DNA of 64,000 bases, taken from NCBI GenBank assembly GCA_014529385.2, contig CM043968.1, positions 22,435,484-22,499,483 of the forward strand, given 5' to 3'. This DNA is from Adiantum capillus-veneris. Its lineage: Eukaryota; Streptophyta; Polypodiopsida; Polypodiales; Pteridaceae. The translations under genes were made by a program, and so were the position numbers. The notes below the pieces were generated by a model. It did not search any database, was not told the origin of the DNA, and worked only from the letters and a program-made list of their open reading frames with translations. The stretch's first letter is position 1. Every line of letters starts with the position of its first letter. Positions 10,754-25,928 of this stretch are shown here, one piece after another.

Positions 10754-11546
10754 ATGGGGGACAAGGGAATAGAAAAATTCAACGGGGAAGGGTTTCACAC
10801 CTGCAAACGAAATTAAGAGGCTATCTTATGAAAAAATGTTTGTGGTCTGTCATCAGCACTTCCTTAGAGCAACAAGCCGAACCCGATGGAGTGCACACTA
10901 GGGCATCTACACTCATAGCAAGTGCACAGAACTTGGCCAAAGACGAACAAGCGTTAGGAATCATCATCACCTCCTTGCATGACAATTATGTGCATTTCAT
11001 AGACGAATGTACGCATGCACATGATGCCTGGCATGTTTTAGAAAGCAATTTTGGAGCTAGGGCCAAAAGAAGCAAAGTTAGTCTTAAAAGACAGCTTTAC
11101 AAAATTACTATGATTGAAGGGGAGGACATTGCTAGCCTAGTGAATAGGCTTAAGAGCATTGTCACCCGAAGCTCACTTACATCCAGGTTGAAGTGCCAGA
11201 AGATGACAAAGTGGCCATACTATTAAGTACACTTCCACCTTCTTATGACCACTCAGTCACAATTCTTGAAGAAAAAGAACCAACGCCACCATTTCAAGAT
11301 GTCATTAACTCAGTCCAAGTAGAAGAAAGAAAGCAAAGAGGTTCATTAACCTCATCAAGAGGAGTTTTTATTGCAACATCCTCAAGGGGAAGGCATTCGT
11401 CATCAACATCGACAAACGGAAGAAAGTGTTATGAATGTGGAAGAATGAGACATGTAGCGAAAGACTGCTACACAAACAAACCTTGCAACAAATATGGTAG
11501 GAAGGGACACCCTCCTTCTCGGTGCTACTCAAATGGAGGCAAGTAG
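10754..11546 (+). pseudogene. gag: Copia-type Gag (UBN2 family), frameshifted
   Basis: Start chosen at ATGGGGGACAAG, opening the usual copia Gag N-terminus (MGDKGIEKFNGEGFHT). A frameshift near 10,815 leads into KKCLWSVISTSL; the body carries the UBN2-type AHDAWHVLESNFG block and an LLSTLPPSYDH motif. A second frameshift lies near 11,195. The C-terminus has a CCHC zinc knuckle (CYECGRMRHVAKDC) and a second with Tyr for one Cys (CNKYGRKGH...C). Gag packages element RNA. Two frameshifts imply this copy no longer makes full-length Gag. Confidence 0.85.
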
Positions 11547-11728
11547 CAGTGGAGCAACAGCAGCAGCAGCAAGAGCAGTAGAAGCAACAGCAGAGCAACG
11601 AAGGGAAGAGACTGAAGAGGATCAGCTCACATAGTAGAAGACCAAAAGGATGAAGACGAGAGCAACATTGTCTTTTATGAAGACCCATTTTGAAGATGCA
11701 GCCTCTCTACTTGTAAAGGAGGACTTTT

Positions 11729-11900
11729 TCCTGTGTGGATTTTATCATCCTGTGTGGATTTTATCATCCTTTGTGGATTTTTCCTGTGTGGATTTTATCA
11801 TCCTGTGTGGATATCACCATCCTATGTGGATTTTGTTAGCCTGTGTAGATATTACCATCCTGTGTGGATAGCAACTTGTCATCCTGTGTGGATTCTGCAT
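11729..11900 (+). repeat. Tandem array of about 19-bp units in the copia 3' UTR
   Basis: About nine degenerate copies of CTGTGTGGATTTTATCATC between gag and the 3' LTR, some reduced to GTGTGGATTTTTC. In one frame it reads as repeated VDFIILCG, which I take as chance. Confidence 0.88.
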
Positions 11901-11940
11901 CTTCAATATCTTGTCATAGTCCAAACCTCGAGCGGAGGAT

Positions 11941-12241
11941 TGTAAAGTGTGAGCTTTGTCCTAGAGTGTGAGTCAAGGAGAAGAGAGTGGAGCAAGGCTG
12001 TAGAGCTACTTAAAGCTCAATTCATGAATGAATAAACACAACTCTATTTTGCACTACATGCTTGTCTATGGTAAGCTTGTGCTAAGCTAAGTCAATACTC
12101 AAGATTGTGTTTATGAGTCCAAGCTAATTCTATCTTGGAACCTAATTCACTTGAGTGATAACCTTGCTTACACACACAGTCACACATTGACGCTATGTTT
12201 CTCTTTCATCCACCATAGCTAGCACGATCCAATTCCTAACA
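11941..12241 (+). repeat. 3' LTR of the copia element
   Basis: Preceded by the purine-rich AGCGGAGGAT (11,931-11,940), ends CCTAACA, followed by the GTTAT target duplication. Confidence 0.92.
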
Positions 12242-12246
12242 GTTAT

Positions 12247-14518
12247 ATACAGTTCCTGGACAAGACCCCAAATCCTACAGAGCCATGCCCACCTACCAGC
12301 ACCTTCTTTAGCACTGAGATGGTAAAGAGAGCCATTGACAGGATGAGGACCAGCAGGGCATATGATTATGATGGTCTAGTAGCAAAGCACTTTACACATG
12401 CTAGAGATATGCTGGTAGAGGTTCTTGCAATGTTGTTTAATCGTGCTATGTGTGAGGGGTTACCTCAGACTTGGAGGTTGTCTACTATTGTGCCTATCTT
12501 CAAAGCAAGTGATCCTACAGAGCCTGGGAATTACCGCACTATTATGGTTGGGCACACATCACGGTTGTATGCATCCATTCTTAAGCAGCAGTTCAGTAAC
12601 TGGGCAGAGGGTGAGGGTGTACGAGCAAAGGGCCAGGCCGGTTTCAGGAGGGGTTTCTTCGATCTTGATCATATTCTGACACCTAGAGCTATCATTGAGG
12701 AGAGCAGGTCACATGGGAGACGGATTTATTGTAGCTTTGTGGATTTCCGCAAAGCATTTGACATGGTACCGAGAGCTAGATTGATGCGCAGATTGCAGGA
12801 GATGGGGGTGCCCATAGTGTTGATTTGGGGGATTATGGCTCTATACAGATGAGTGATGGGACATGTACGCACTCCGGAAGGAATATCTGATTTAGTTCAC
12901 TCCACCATTGGGGTGAAATAGGGTTGCCCATTGTCTCCTACTCTATTTGGTATGTATGTTGATGAGGTGTCTGATTACATTGACAGAGAGGGTGATAGAG
13001 GTGCCCAGCTGGCAGGGACGAGGATCCCATTATTGTTACATGCTGATGATATTGTGTTGATCTCTGACTCACCAGAGGGTATGCAGCGACAATTGGATGC
13101 ATTAGACAAATTTGCAGAGGATAAACCTTGGTAAAACCAAGGTTATGGTGTTTAACACCACACCACAGTGGATCAGGAGATCAGAACCGACTTTCATATA
13201 TGGTCAAGAGATTGTAGAGTATACAGATGCATACACTTACCTTGGGGTTGTCTTCACTGGGCCGGGTTTTCTTTGGGGAGAGCAGCAGAGACTAGACTAA
13301 CTAGAGCTTTTGCGGCATTGGGAGGCTTAGAGAGGATGAGTTCGCAGGTTCAGTTCCAGGAACCTCAGACAAAGTTGTGGCTCTTTGATACCTTAGTAGC
13401 CTCAGCTATGTTGTATGGGGTGCAAACATGGGGACCTTCAGTAGGCCAAGATGGTTGGAGACGTATGGAGAGGCCCTTGGTATCTATGATCTCTCAACTG
13501 ATAAGAGCCAAGGCCTCCGTACCCCACGCTATCATTCGAGCTGAGCTAGCTGCCCCTCCTATGGAGATTGAGGCGCTTACCAGACCAGTCTCCTTTGCGC
13601 ACAGCTTGTGGGATACTACTAGAGACAGATATGCTAGACCGGTCCTTGAGTCTTCCAGACAGTTAGTTCTTCAGGGGGACACTTCATGCTGGTATGCACA
13701 GATGACATCATGGTTTCAGACGCATGGTTTCACCATGGACAGGCTGCCCTCTTTCCAGTACTCTCTTCAGGCACCCTCGATGTCTCTTACACAGGTGGAG
13801 ATTACTAGACTCATTCATCAGGACCTGATCCAGCTGGATACCAGGAGGACATGGATAGAGCCGCCACAGGAGTTGGGCACGAAGATGGCTTTCTATAGAG
13901 AGCATCTTCTCCACCTCACAAGAGATGGGTTTGTGATTCAACCCAGCTACATGGACATACATATGTCTCATGGTTTGCGGTGTGCCATTGGTCAGATACG
14001 CACATCCTCACATCAGCTAGAGATTGAGACTGGTAGATTTAGAGGGATACCTGCAGACAGCAAGATATGCCGCTTATGCTAGTTAGAGCCAGAGACAGAG
14101 CTACATTACATATGTCATTGCACACTGTACTATGAGATACGGGGCCATTTCCACTGCTTATTCAGAGAGGGTTTCAATCCTTTCTCTAGGGTCATGAGTT
14201 GTGAGGATCAGAGATGTCTTGGGCTATATCTACTTGAGTTACACAGATATAGACACTTTACTGGGGAGAGATAGAGAGAGACAGTCCCAGAGACAGATTA
14301 CAAATTTCTTTTCACTAGATATGGGACAGCCAGAGGAGCAGTCATCATTGCAGAGCTCGGCCCACACTCATTCAACCACTACCGCCACTCTCATCGACCG
14401 AGCACTGGAGCTACGGAGATCTAGACGGCCACGATTGAGGAGAGGAGCTACACAACATCGACGGAGACTACAGCAGAGGATTCAAGCCATACTCTCTCGA
14501 TATCCAAAGTGCAGATGA
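12247..14518 (+). pseudogene. LINE A reverse transcriptase and C-terminal domain
   Basis: RT blocks in order: NYRTI...GHTSRLYASIL, GQAGFRRGF, FVDFRKAFDMVPRARL (catalytic Asp), GCPLSPTLFGMYVDE, then LLLHADDIVLIS, where the YADD Tyr is His. Disabled by TGA at about 12,850, TAG at about 12,920, a deletion-frameshift near 13,120 and TAG at about 14,080 within the CCHC finger. Non-LTR RTs copy element RNA at a nicked target. Confidence 0.87.
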
Positions 14519-14648
14519 GGATGGATTCTAGTAGTAGTTTCTAGTTCTTTTGTACCCAGACATGGTATTAGATTCACCATTTTGTAACAGATTGGTCTCA
14601 TAGGTCATTTTGGCCTTTTGAAGACGTTAATATAACATTTCATTTCAT

Positions 14649-18103
<3,455 letters not shown>

Positions 18104-18386
18104 CATGGTGCAATTAATGCTTTTCTTTTAGCATCTGTTTTTACACATTTTCATAAATGCTTTTATGTAGTGTAGCTAGCACGCAAAAAAGCTAATGTCG
18201 AACGGAGTAAAGCAGTTGGCCGGCAAAGATTGCTTTGCTTCAATTTTGCTTTCTTTTAAAGCAAACGCATCTTTTTTTGCTTTCGCTTGTTTGCTTTCTC
18301 TATCGCATCTTTTTCTTTGCTTACAGCTTGCTTTCCTTTTCTTTTAAACGGTGTTTCTTTGCTTTAAAACTGCTGACAACATGTAG
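18104..18386. other. T-rich spacer, probably mitochondrial intergenic DNA
   Basis: Repeated TTTGCTTT-type runs with no ORF or LINE similarity. I assign it to the organelle insert only because it adjoins trnfM. Confidence 0.35.
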
Positions 18387-18459
18387 TGCGGGGGCAGGAT
18401 TCGAACCTGCAGTCTTCAGGTCATGAGCCTGACGAGTTGGCCATTTACTCCACCCCGCA
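18387..18459 (-). tRNA. trnfM: trnfM-CAU, mitochondrial type
   Basis: On the - strand: acceptor GCGGGG/CCCCGC, D-arm, anticodon stem-loop CAGG-CTCATGA-CCTG with CAU anticodon, and T-arm GCAGG-TTCGAAT-CCTGC. The unpaired acceptor first base fits an initiator tRNA. The wording matches the plant mitochondrial gene as I remember it better than plastid trnfM, which has CTCATAACCTTG in the anticodon arm. All stems pair, but expression from the nucleus is unlikely. Confidence 0.82.
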
Positions 18460-18568
18460 ATCTTGGCCTTGGCGTTTGGGGTTGGTTGCCCACCAGCATA
18501 GGGACCACCTAGCCTACCATCGGTCCCGAGAGGTTACGTTAGCCTAGCACCTAAAGATCTAAGGGGAA

Positions 18569-18766
18569 CGATACTCCCCAGGCGGGATACTTAACGCTAA
18601 GTTAGCTACAGCACTTAGGGGTTGATACGCGCAGCGATTAGTCTCCATCGTTTACAGCTAGGACAGGGGTATCTAATCCCATTCGCTCCCCGCTTTCATC
18701 TCTCAGTGTCAGTGTTGGCCTAGCAGAGTGTCTTTGCCAAAGGTGTTTAAATTGATTTCTACGCAT
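18569..18766 (-). pseudogene. rrn18: Organellar SSU rRNA fragment (rrn18-like)
   Basis: The + strand shows antisense landmarks of the 16S central/3' region: CTCCCCAGGCGGGATAC, TTAGCTACAGCAC, GGGGTATCTAATCCCATTCG (790 loop) and CTCTCAGTGTCAGTGT. Small deletions (five bases missing before GGGGTATC) and the abrupt stop after CTACGCAT show it is decayed. The gap from trnfM is only about 110 bp of unrecognised sequence. Confidence 0.8.
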
Positions 18767-19410
18767 GAAATAAATTGGAGCTTTACTAGTGGAGTGGTTT
18801 TAAGCCTTTTTTTTTATCGTTGCTACATTCACGTCGTCATCAATGGTAAACTACAAATAGTCATCAGATCCCTCCCATTTTCTATGGATCCATAGTTTAG
18901 TTCACCTACTTATTCTTATTGGGTAGTTCGTTAGGTTGCCGAATCCTCCTCAGGTAGCCTCGTCGGAACGAAATGAAGAACGAGAGTGAGATGTTGAAAC
19001 TGCCTTCATTTCAAAATGAATTCCTTCTCAGAAAATGATTAATCATGTGGATAAGCTGATACCGACTCGTCAATCTCCTCCATATTCAATCCGCCTCATA
19101 TTATTGACGCAAAGGCGGGAAACTCGTTGTATCGGTAAACCCACGCATCAATTTGGGATATTTTTCATTTTTCCATCTGCGTTGCTTTTTTGCAATCCGG
19201 CAAATTGGTGGGGCGCAACGGCGAAACTTTGAAAATGAATTTGCAAGGAAAAAGGGTAAGATTTCTTTTCGTAAATTTCTTTTTGTACTTGTAGTCGAAA
19301 TCGATTGAGAAGAGTTCTCCCCCTAACAGTAATTGAATGACGAGGAGCCGTATGAGATGCGAATCTCACGTACGGTTTTGTATAGCGACATTATAGCTGT
19401 CGACTATCTC
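18767..19410 (+). other. Plastid rps12 upstream spacer and 3' half of trans-spliced intron 1
   Basis: The hairpin at 19,343-19,377 (GAGCCGTATGAGATG...CTCACGTACGGTT) is group II domain V. It lies just before rps12 exon 2, as expected for the 3' half of the intron that is trans-spliced to exon 1 elsewhere in the plastid genome. The start of the plastid part within 18,767-18,900 is not resolved. Confidence 0.75.
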
Positions 19411-20228
19411 ACAACTACACCGAAAAAACCCAACTCTGCCCTACGTAAAGTCGCCAGGGTTCGATTAACCTCCAAATTTGAGGTAGCGGCTTACATACCA
19501 TGTATTGGCCACAATTTGCAAGAACATTCGGTGGTCCTCGTAAGAGGCGGAAGAGTCAAAGACCTGCCCGGCGTTAGGTATCACATCGTTAGAGGAGCCT
19601 TAGATGCTGTAGGAGTGAAAGATCGTAAAAAAGGGCGTTCCAGTGCGTTGCAGAGCATTGTCGCAACTCGTATCATCGCAACGATTCCGTATCAATTGTT
19701 CTAATATGTTAAATGTGTAGCCGACCCAACATTGCCAGGGGACCGAAGCCTGCTACTGCAAAGATTGACCATTACCCGTCTATTTGTGTGAAATAACTTG
19801 GTGTCTAAGGTGTTTTACTTCAGTAGGTTAAGTTGAGTTTTACCCGGACTCCCACCTGATAAAAAAAAAAAGCCTTTTCCTTCCGGAACAGGTTCGGGTT
19901 AAGACTACGAATATTTGACGGAGACTTTGCCTACATCTACCGATTGGATCGGGAAACCTACGGACATTGCTGGTGAGATAACTGAATTGCAAGATTTTTC
20001 CTTTCCATGCCTATTTCTTCTTCCTCCGTGGAAGAGAGGGAGACGGATACTCAATGTGCAATGAGTAAATATGATTTATGTGATGAATAAAAATTGGTTG
20101 GAAACCATAGTTATTACCCAATCATATGGAAAGCTGTATTCGACGAAAGTCGCACATGCAGTTTGGAGGGAGATCCCCCACTAACCGGTGGATCCACTCT
20201 ACAATATGGAGTGAAGAAGCCGAAATAG
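19411..20228 (+). pseudogene. rps12: Plastid rps12, exons 2 and 3 (nuclear copy)
   Basis: Ribosomal protein uS12 of the plastid small subunit. Exon 2 is 19,411-19,642 (232 nt, the usual land-plant size), reading [20 protein letters not shown] and on to [11 protein letters not shown]. Intron 2 (560 nt) starts GTGCG, has a domain V hairpin at about 20,130-20,166 and ends AC. Exon 3 is 20,203-20,228 (YGVKKPK, stop). Splitting a Lys codon between exons 2 and 3 fits the family. Gly to Cys in YIPCIG is a likely decay change. With exon 1 absent it cannot make protein. Confidence 0.9.
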
Positions 20229-20290
20229 TAGCTTAAAACGGGAAAAGACATAAAAAAAAATTGGTTGAAGTCTGACGTAGTTGTAAACTC

Positions 20291-20766
20291 GTGGTACATC
20301 GGAGCAGTGTAGCGAACGAAATTAGAAATATCGAATCGGATCCAATTTATTGCAATCGATTGGCAAACATGCTAATTGATCGTATCCTGAAAAAAACGGC
20401 AAAAAATCACTAGCTTATCAGATTTTTTATTAGGCTATGAAGTGGATTAGATAAAAGACAAATAGGAACCCACTGTCTGTTCTGCGACAGACAGTGCGTG
20501 GGGTAACTCCCGATGTAGTCACAGAAACCAAACGTGTGGGTGGATCAACTTATCGAGTTCCCATTGAAGTAGTACCTACAAAAGGAAAAGCTTTGGCCAT
20601 CCGGTGGTCATTGATCGCATGTCGAAAACGCTCAGGTCGAAGTATGGCTTTATGGTCGAGTGATGAATTGATAGATGCCACCAGAAATTTTGGGAGTGCC
20701 ATACGGAAGAAGGAAGAGACACATAAAGTTACGGAAGCAAACAAAGCTTTTGCCCACTTCCGTTAG
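20291..20766 (+). pseudogene. rps7: Plastid rps7 (nuclear copy)
   Basis: Ribosomal protein uS7, about 157 codons. The start position holds GTG, not ATG. Near 20,390 an A run is two bases too long, shifting the frame between RILK and NGKKSLAYQ. Stops TAG (about 20,431) and TAA (about 20,452) interrupt the middle. From 20,494 the end is clean: [48 protein letters not shown]. In the family TAA sits where Gln is common. Confidence 0.88.
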
Positions 20767-21162
20767 TTTTGCTTAGATGAGATTAGTTCCAATCCACAAT
20801 CTTTTCGTTGTGGATTGGAATCGGGGCGCAAGTATCGGGGAATCGAGAAACACTACGCAGAGATGGATGAGTGAGGGGTTGACGACTACTCTTCCTCCTT
20901 AGTTCGTCAATTATTCCAATATTTACAATACGTTGGCCGATGCAAAGCTGCGGAGTGCTTCGTCCATGAAAAGGCTTGACGCAGGATTCTTTTTTTAGAG
21001 ACCAAAATTGATTAGGGGCGTGCATTACCTAGGAGAGAAATTTCATTTCTCCCTCTCCCCTTGTTTTAGGGAATCCAGGTTGTGAAATAAGTGACAAAAA
21101 ATTTTGAGATACGGGGAAAAAGCCTCTGTATCCAAGAATTCTAGAGACTCAATTGATTTTGG

Positions 21163-21191
21163 TTGACACGGATAGGTTTTTGTGATATGCT
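21163..21191 (+). promoter_or_regulatory. psbA plastid promoter
   Basis: TTGACA (-35) and TATGCT (-10) separated by 17 bp, in the usual place upstream of psbA. Relevant in the plastid; inert in the nucleus. Confidence 0.7.
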
Positions 21192-21212
21192 ACATAGTAG
21201 CAGGCTTACTAG

Positions 21213-22175
<963 letters not shown>

Positions 22176-22207
22176 TAAGTTACCTTAGGGAAAAGGATCG
22201 CTCTGGG

Positions 22208-22520
22208 CACAGGCAAAGGTTTATTATTCAACCATAATGATTGCCGTCCAAACATCCTACATCGAGACCTCAAGACAGCGAATGTGCTTCTTGACGAGGC
22301 GCTAGAGGCTCACGTCGACGACTTCGAGATGGCGCGGTTAGTGAGTGCATGTGACACATATCTTATTGTGTTGTGCTGTGAGCGCAGGGGACACCTGGAT
22401 ATGTGCTGGTACTACCAGACTCCCAAATGCACAGACAAAGGCAATGTGCACAGCTTCAGGGTGTTTTCAGAGCTAATGACAAAAAGGCAGCCAACATGGT
22501 CGTCGGGAGCGACCGACAAA
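22208..22520 (+). pseudogene. BRI1/EMS1-like receptor kinase domain fragment
   Basis: Reads the catalytic loop and activation segment of an LRR receptor kinase: HRDLK followed by TANVLLDE, then DFEMARLVSA (DFG changed to DFE), then after a damaged stretch YYQTPKCTDKGNVHSF and ELMTKRQPT, like the DVYSFGVVLLELLTGKRPT block. The N-lobe and most of the C-lobe are missing. It starts within about 60 bp of the plastid border. Confidence 0.8.
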
Positions 22521-23290
22521 CTATTGAATGATAGCTCTCGTAACCCCTCATATACTATATGACCTCCGGCTCGCCTAACCCCGATAAGCTCAACTCAGAT
22601 AAGTCTAACTCGGATAAGCTTAACTCAGATAAGCCAGACGGCCAGACGGGGGCTTGCCCCTGACCAACACCACCTAACAAGAAAAGAAGGCACGGTAAGG
22701 TTTAAGGTTGCGTTTTGCTCGCAGGACTTGTGGTTGCCGTGAAAGGGATAGCGGGTGACGGGATTCAGAAGGCGGAAAGCAAATAAAACGAATCCTTCAT
22801 CTACTAAAGCTACTTCAAATTTACTTAAAGCACCCGGTTCTTCATCTACTAAAGGCCTGAAGCACCTGCATCTTCACCCATGACTTTATCCACGTCAGGT
22901 ACTTTGCTCGAAGTAACAGCACCTTTCATCCACGTCAGCTAGTTCACTCGAAGTACCTGTTCCAGACTCAAAGTCTGTACCGTCGAAATCGGCTTCTTTT
23001 CTTTGGGTATATCGACAGAAACTGCAGAGAAAAGACACTTACTTGAAGAATTAGCCGCAGCTCGTGGCACCTAATAATGGAGGCGCGCTAAAAGTCAACT
23101 AGAGGCCCGCAAACCACCTAATCTATAGGTTAGATGATCTATCTCGAAAGATGGAGAAACCCAGTAGAGTAGTTCCAATCCTGCCCTGAGCATTCCACTT
23201 TCACGAGAACTGGTATGGTAGCTTCGCAGAGTGGGTTCGATGATGAATCATCAGATTGTTGATAGAAATAGACGATCAACGTTAAAAAGT
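22521..23290. other. Unassigned, with short repeats
   Basis: Short direct repeats of CTCAACTCAGATAAG / CTAACTCGGATAAG at about 22,587-22,635, and CTTCATCTACTAAAG at about 22,795 and 22,840. No gene recognised. Confidence 0.5.
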
Positions 23291-24565
23291 CGAGTACCCC
23301 ACCCGGGTTCGGTTCATCCAGCCGCTATTTTCTTTTAATGGCGGAGGCAGAACAGGCGCAGTACGACAGGGAGTGGATTTGTAATCTTGGGGAAGGGAAG
23401 GGTTTGATTGCGTGCTTGACAAGGCTTTCGCACAACAACTTCTCTGGCGCTCTCTACTCCATTGCGGCGCCCTTTCTTTCATGGCTTAACGTTTCAAACA
23501 ACAGCCTTTCAGGCAGCCTCCCGATGGGTATCGGCCAATGCAGGACACTTAAACATCTTAACATTTCCTTTAATCAAGGAACTGGCGAAAATACCTCTTA
23601 AAGCCTTCTTATTATCTACCTTGAACCTCACAACTGCCATAGCTGGTAGTTGCTCAGACCTAACTCTATTAGATCTCTCTAAAAATTTTATAGCAGGCCC
23701 AATTCCCACATCCCTCAGCTCCTACCAAAGCTTGCGCCATGTCAACATCTCCTTGAACTCCTGGAAATATTCCCACCATCTTCAACCAGCTAGTAAGCCT
23801 AGAGGTGCTTTCCGTCTCCAAAAACAATCTCACAGGCGCAATACTACCCGATTTTGGGGATTCTTTACACCAACTTAAGAAGCTGGATCTTTCGGCAACA
23901 AGAAGAAACAAGGTAATCCCAATTGCCGGCTCTGCATAAGCTTGTATTGAGCTTCAACAAGTTCACGGGGCCTCTTCCTGCATCCCTCCCCAACTCCAGT
24001 AGGTTAAGGGTACTTGACCTCGGTGCAAATGCCTTCACAGGAAGTATTCCTGGCAAGACCTGTGGTCCTTCGCTCCGCAGATTGCTATTAGCAGACAATG
24101 ATTTGTCTGGGGTGGTGCCCTTGGAGAGCTGCAGCAGCCTTGCTGCAATAGATGTCAGTTGCAACTTTATGACTTGCGCCTTCCCGACACCGCTACCGGC
24201 TATGCCTAACATGAGAGAGATGGTTATGTAGGGCAACTTTATTGAACAGGAAATACCCATTGACATCCGCGGCGCAACAAGGCAATTATGGCTACTGGTG
24301 CTCAACCTCAACCTTATCAACGGCACCATCCCGCCCACCCTCTCAAACTGCAGCAGCCTAAAGTAGCTAACTATTTCAAATTCAAACAACCGTCTCACAA
24401 GTTACATTCCGCCGGAGCTGGGGCTTATGCCAAGAATCAATTTTCTGCATCTCAACAACAATTCATTGTCGGGCACAATACTGCCTACACTTGGGAACTC
24501 CAGGTATCTATCGTGGGTTGATCTCAGCGGCAACGAGCTAGATGGTGCCGGTGAGGTGGTTATGC
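23291..24565 (+). pseudogene. LRR ectodomain of a receptor-like kinase, multiply disrupted
   Basis: Successive plant-type leucine-rich repeats (about 24 residues, L..LDLS.N.LSG.IP) in changing frames: LNVSNNSLSGSLP, LLDLSKNFIAGPIP, KLVLSFNKFTGPLP, VLDLGANAFTGSIP, LLLADNDLSGVVP, FLHLNNNSLSGTI and WVDLSGNELDG. Frameshifts and stops (TAG at about 24,228 and 24,364) break it. It lies downstream of the kinase fragment although in an intact gene LRRs come first, so either the gene was rearranged or two related genes left pieces. Confidence 0.82.
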
Positions 24566-24734
24566 GACACCAAAAGCTTTTTGTGGTAAGGAAAATATTT
24601 CATTATACTTTCTTTGGATTGAAGGGAGCTTTGAACTAAAATAAACTTTGGACTGAAGGGAACTCTTTCTCCTTGGACAGGAGAGAACTACCCTAGGCTA
24701 GGAAGCCACCTCACCTTAAATTGGACGCGGGTCT

Positions 24735-25928
24735 ATGAGGTTGGACGTGGGTGCATTTGAGGAGAGTTTCAAAGACAAGGATATTGTGTTCTTCTCAGAG
24801 ACTCATCAGGCCCCTGGACAGGTAATGCCACATGTGGTGGGATACAGATGGGAAACAGCTCACAGGACAAATGCGAGATCTGAGCACGGGAGTAGAGGTT
24901 CAGGAGGAGTAGCAGTGCTATTCAAAGAGGAACTACAACCATTACTGCATATTGTACGAAGAGATGATCATGCTAGATATATGTGGGTGAGACTGAGACC
25001 TGACACAGGTCGATTCCTATATATTGCCATATGTTACTTTCCTCCCAGTACATCAATGTATACCGCATCCAGAGGGCAGTCTCCTTTCTCTATCCTAGAT
25101 GATGACATTTGGGAGTTTTCAAGGGATGGTGATATCATTCTCCTAGGGGACTTCAATGCTCGAACGGGCAACTCGCAGACAGTCTTCTACGACACCTCAG
25201 ATGAGGTGCTTCGAGAGCTGGATGCGGGTGAGTTGGGGCTTGACAGATGCTCAGATGACAGAGAGCAAACGGAGTATGGGAGATACCTCATGGAAATGAC
25301 GACCACACATGGATTAGCCATACTTAATGGCTTACAGCGATTTCCTAGAGCAGCCGGTTTCACATGCTTTCCACATAGACATGGGGCCAGTACAGTAGAT
25401 TATGTTATGACACAACCGAGCTTTATCCCCTGCATTCAGGATTACACAGTGGGAGCCAGGCCAGTGGGCATAGCAGTAGATCATGCTCTATTGACACTGT
25501 CCGTTAAATTTCAGTATAGTACAACCCAGACACCAGGAGGCAGGCCACACACCCGCTATACATTTACACCAGAGACTGATTTCGTTTATACAGAGGAGAT
25601 CTGGGACCGTCTATTGGAAGGCACAGCTAGCACAAATGGTACAGGCCTCTTAGTGGAGGAGTGCACCAATATACTCACCGAGACGCTGCATGGGGCTGCA
25701 TCAGTAGCATATCCACACACTCAGCCGGGTAAGAGACGACATGCTGGGAGCATGCCACAGAATAGTTCGTATGATGAGGAATGCAGAGAGATGAGGGCAC
25801 AGTTTCAGAGGGATCTTCCGTTAGGAGTCATCACTTACAAACAGTCTCGGCCGACGCCTTGTGCGACGGAAGAAGCGAGCTTACCTAGCTCAAATGGAGC
25901 GAGACTTATATCAGATGTTCTTGAGTAG
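24735..25928 (+). pseudogene. LINE C endonuclease and linker
   Basis: 397-codon frame. APE-type endonuclease marks: SETHQ (catalytic Glu in the usual position), GGVAVLF, ILLGDFNAR (the GDFN motif, residues about 140-145) and a C-terminal DHALLTLSV block matching the SDH motif. This enzyme nicks the target DNA. The N-terminal TWNCNG Asn motif is cut off by truncation. The frame is lost after residue ~380 through the 8-bp deletion. Confidence 0.85.

Larger units (their letters stand above)
9576..12241 (+). mobile_element. Gag-only Ty1/copia element (TR-GAG type)
   Basis: A 2.67 kb element with 321-bp and 301-bp LTRs, TG...CA termini, a perfect 12-nt initiator-Met primer-binding site, a short purine tract, and a 5-bp target duplication GTTAT (9,571-9,575 and 12,242-12,246). 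The interior encodes only a copia-type Gag; integrase, reverse transcriptase and RNase H are absent, the layout of TR-GAG elements that depend on an autonomous partner. The LTRs differ by about five substitutions and one 20-bp indel, so the insertion is fairly young and younger than LINE A. Confidence 0.92.
8835..14648 (+). mobile_element. LINE copy A, 5' truncated, split by a copia element
   Basis: Non-LTR retrotransposon of the family seen more fully in B and C. It starts inside the endonuclease domain (equivalent to copy C near 25,276), is interrupted at 9,576-12,241 by an LTR element, resumes at 12,247 in exactly the expected place, and runs to the 3' UTR phrase TTGGTCTCATAGGTCATTTTGGCC. 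Several stops and frameshifts disable it. Confidence 0.88.

Noticed and set aside
11650..11945. Overlapping ORFs with repeated VDFIILCG
   Set aside because: They translate a ~19-bp tandem array in a retrotransposon 3' UTR; several frames are open because the repeat lacks stops.
19148..19369. 73-codon - strand ORF in the rps12 region
   Set aside because: Overlaps group II intron sequence including domain V; no independent support.
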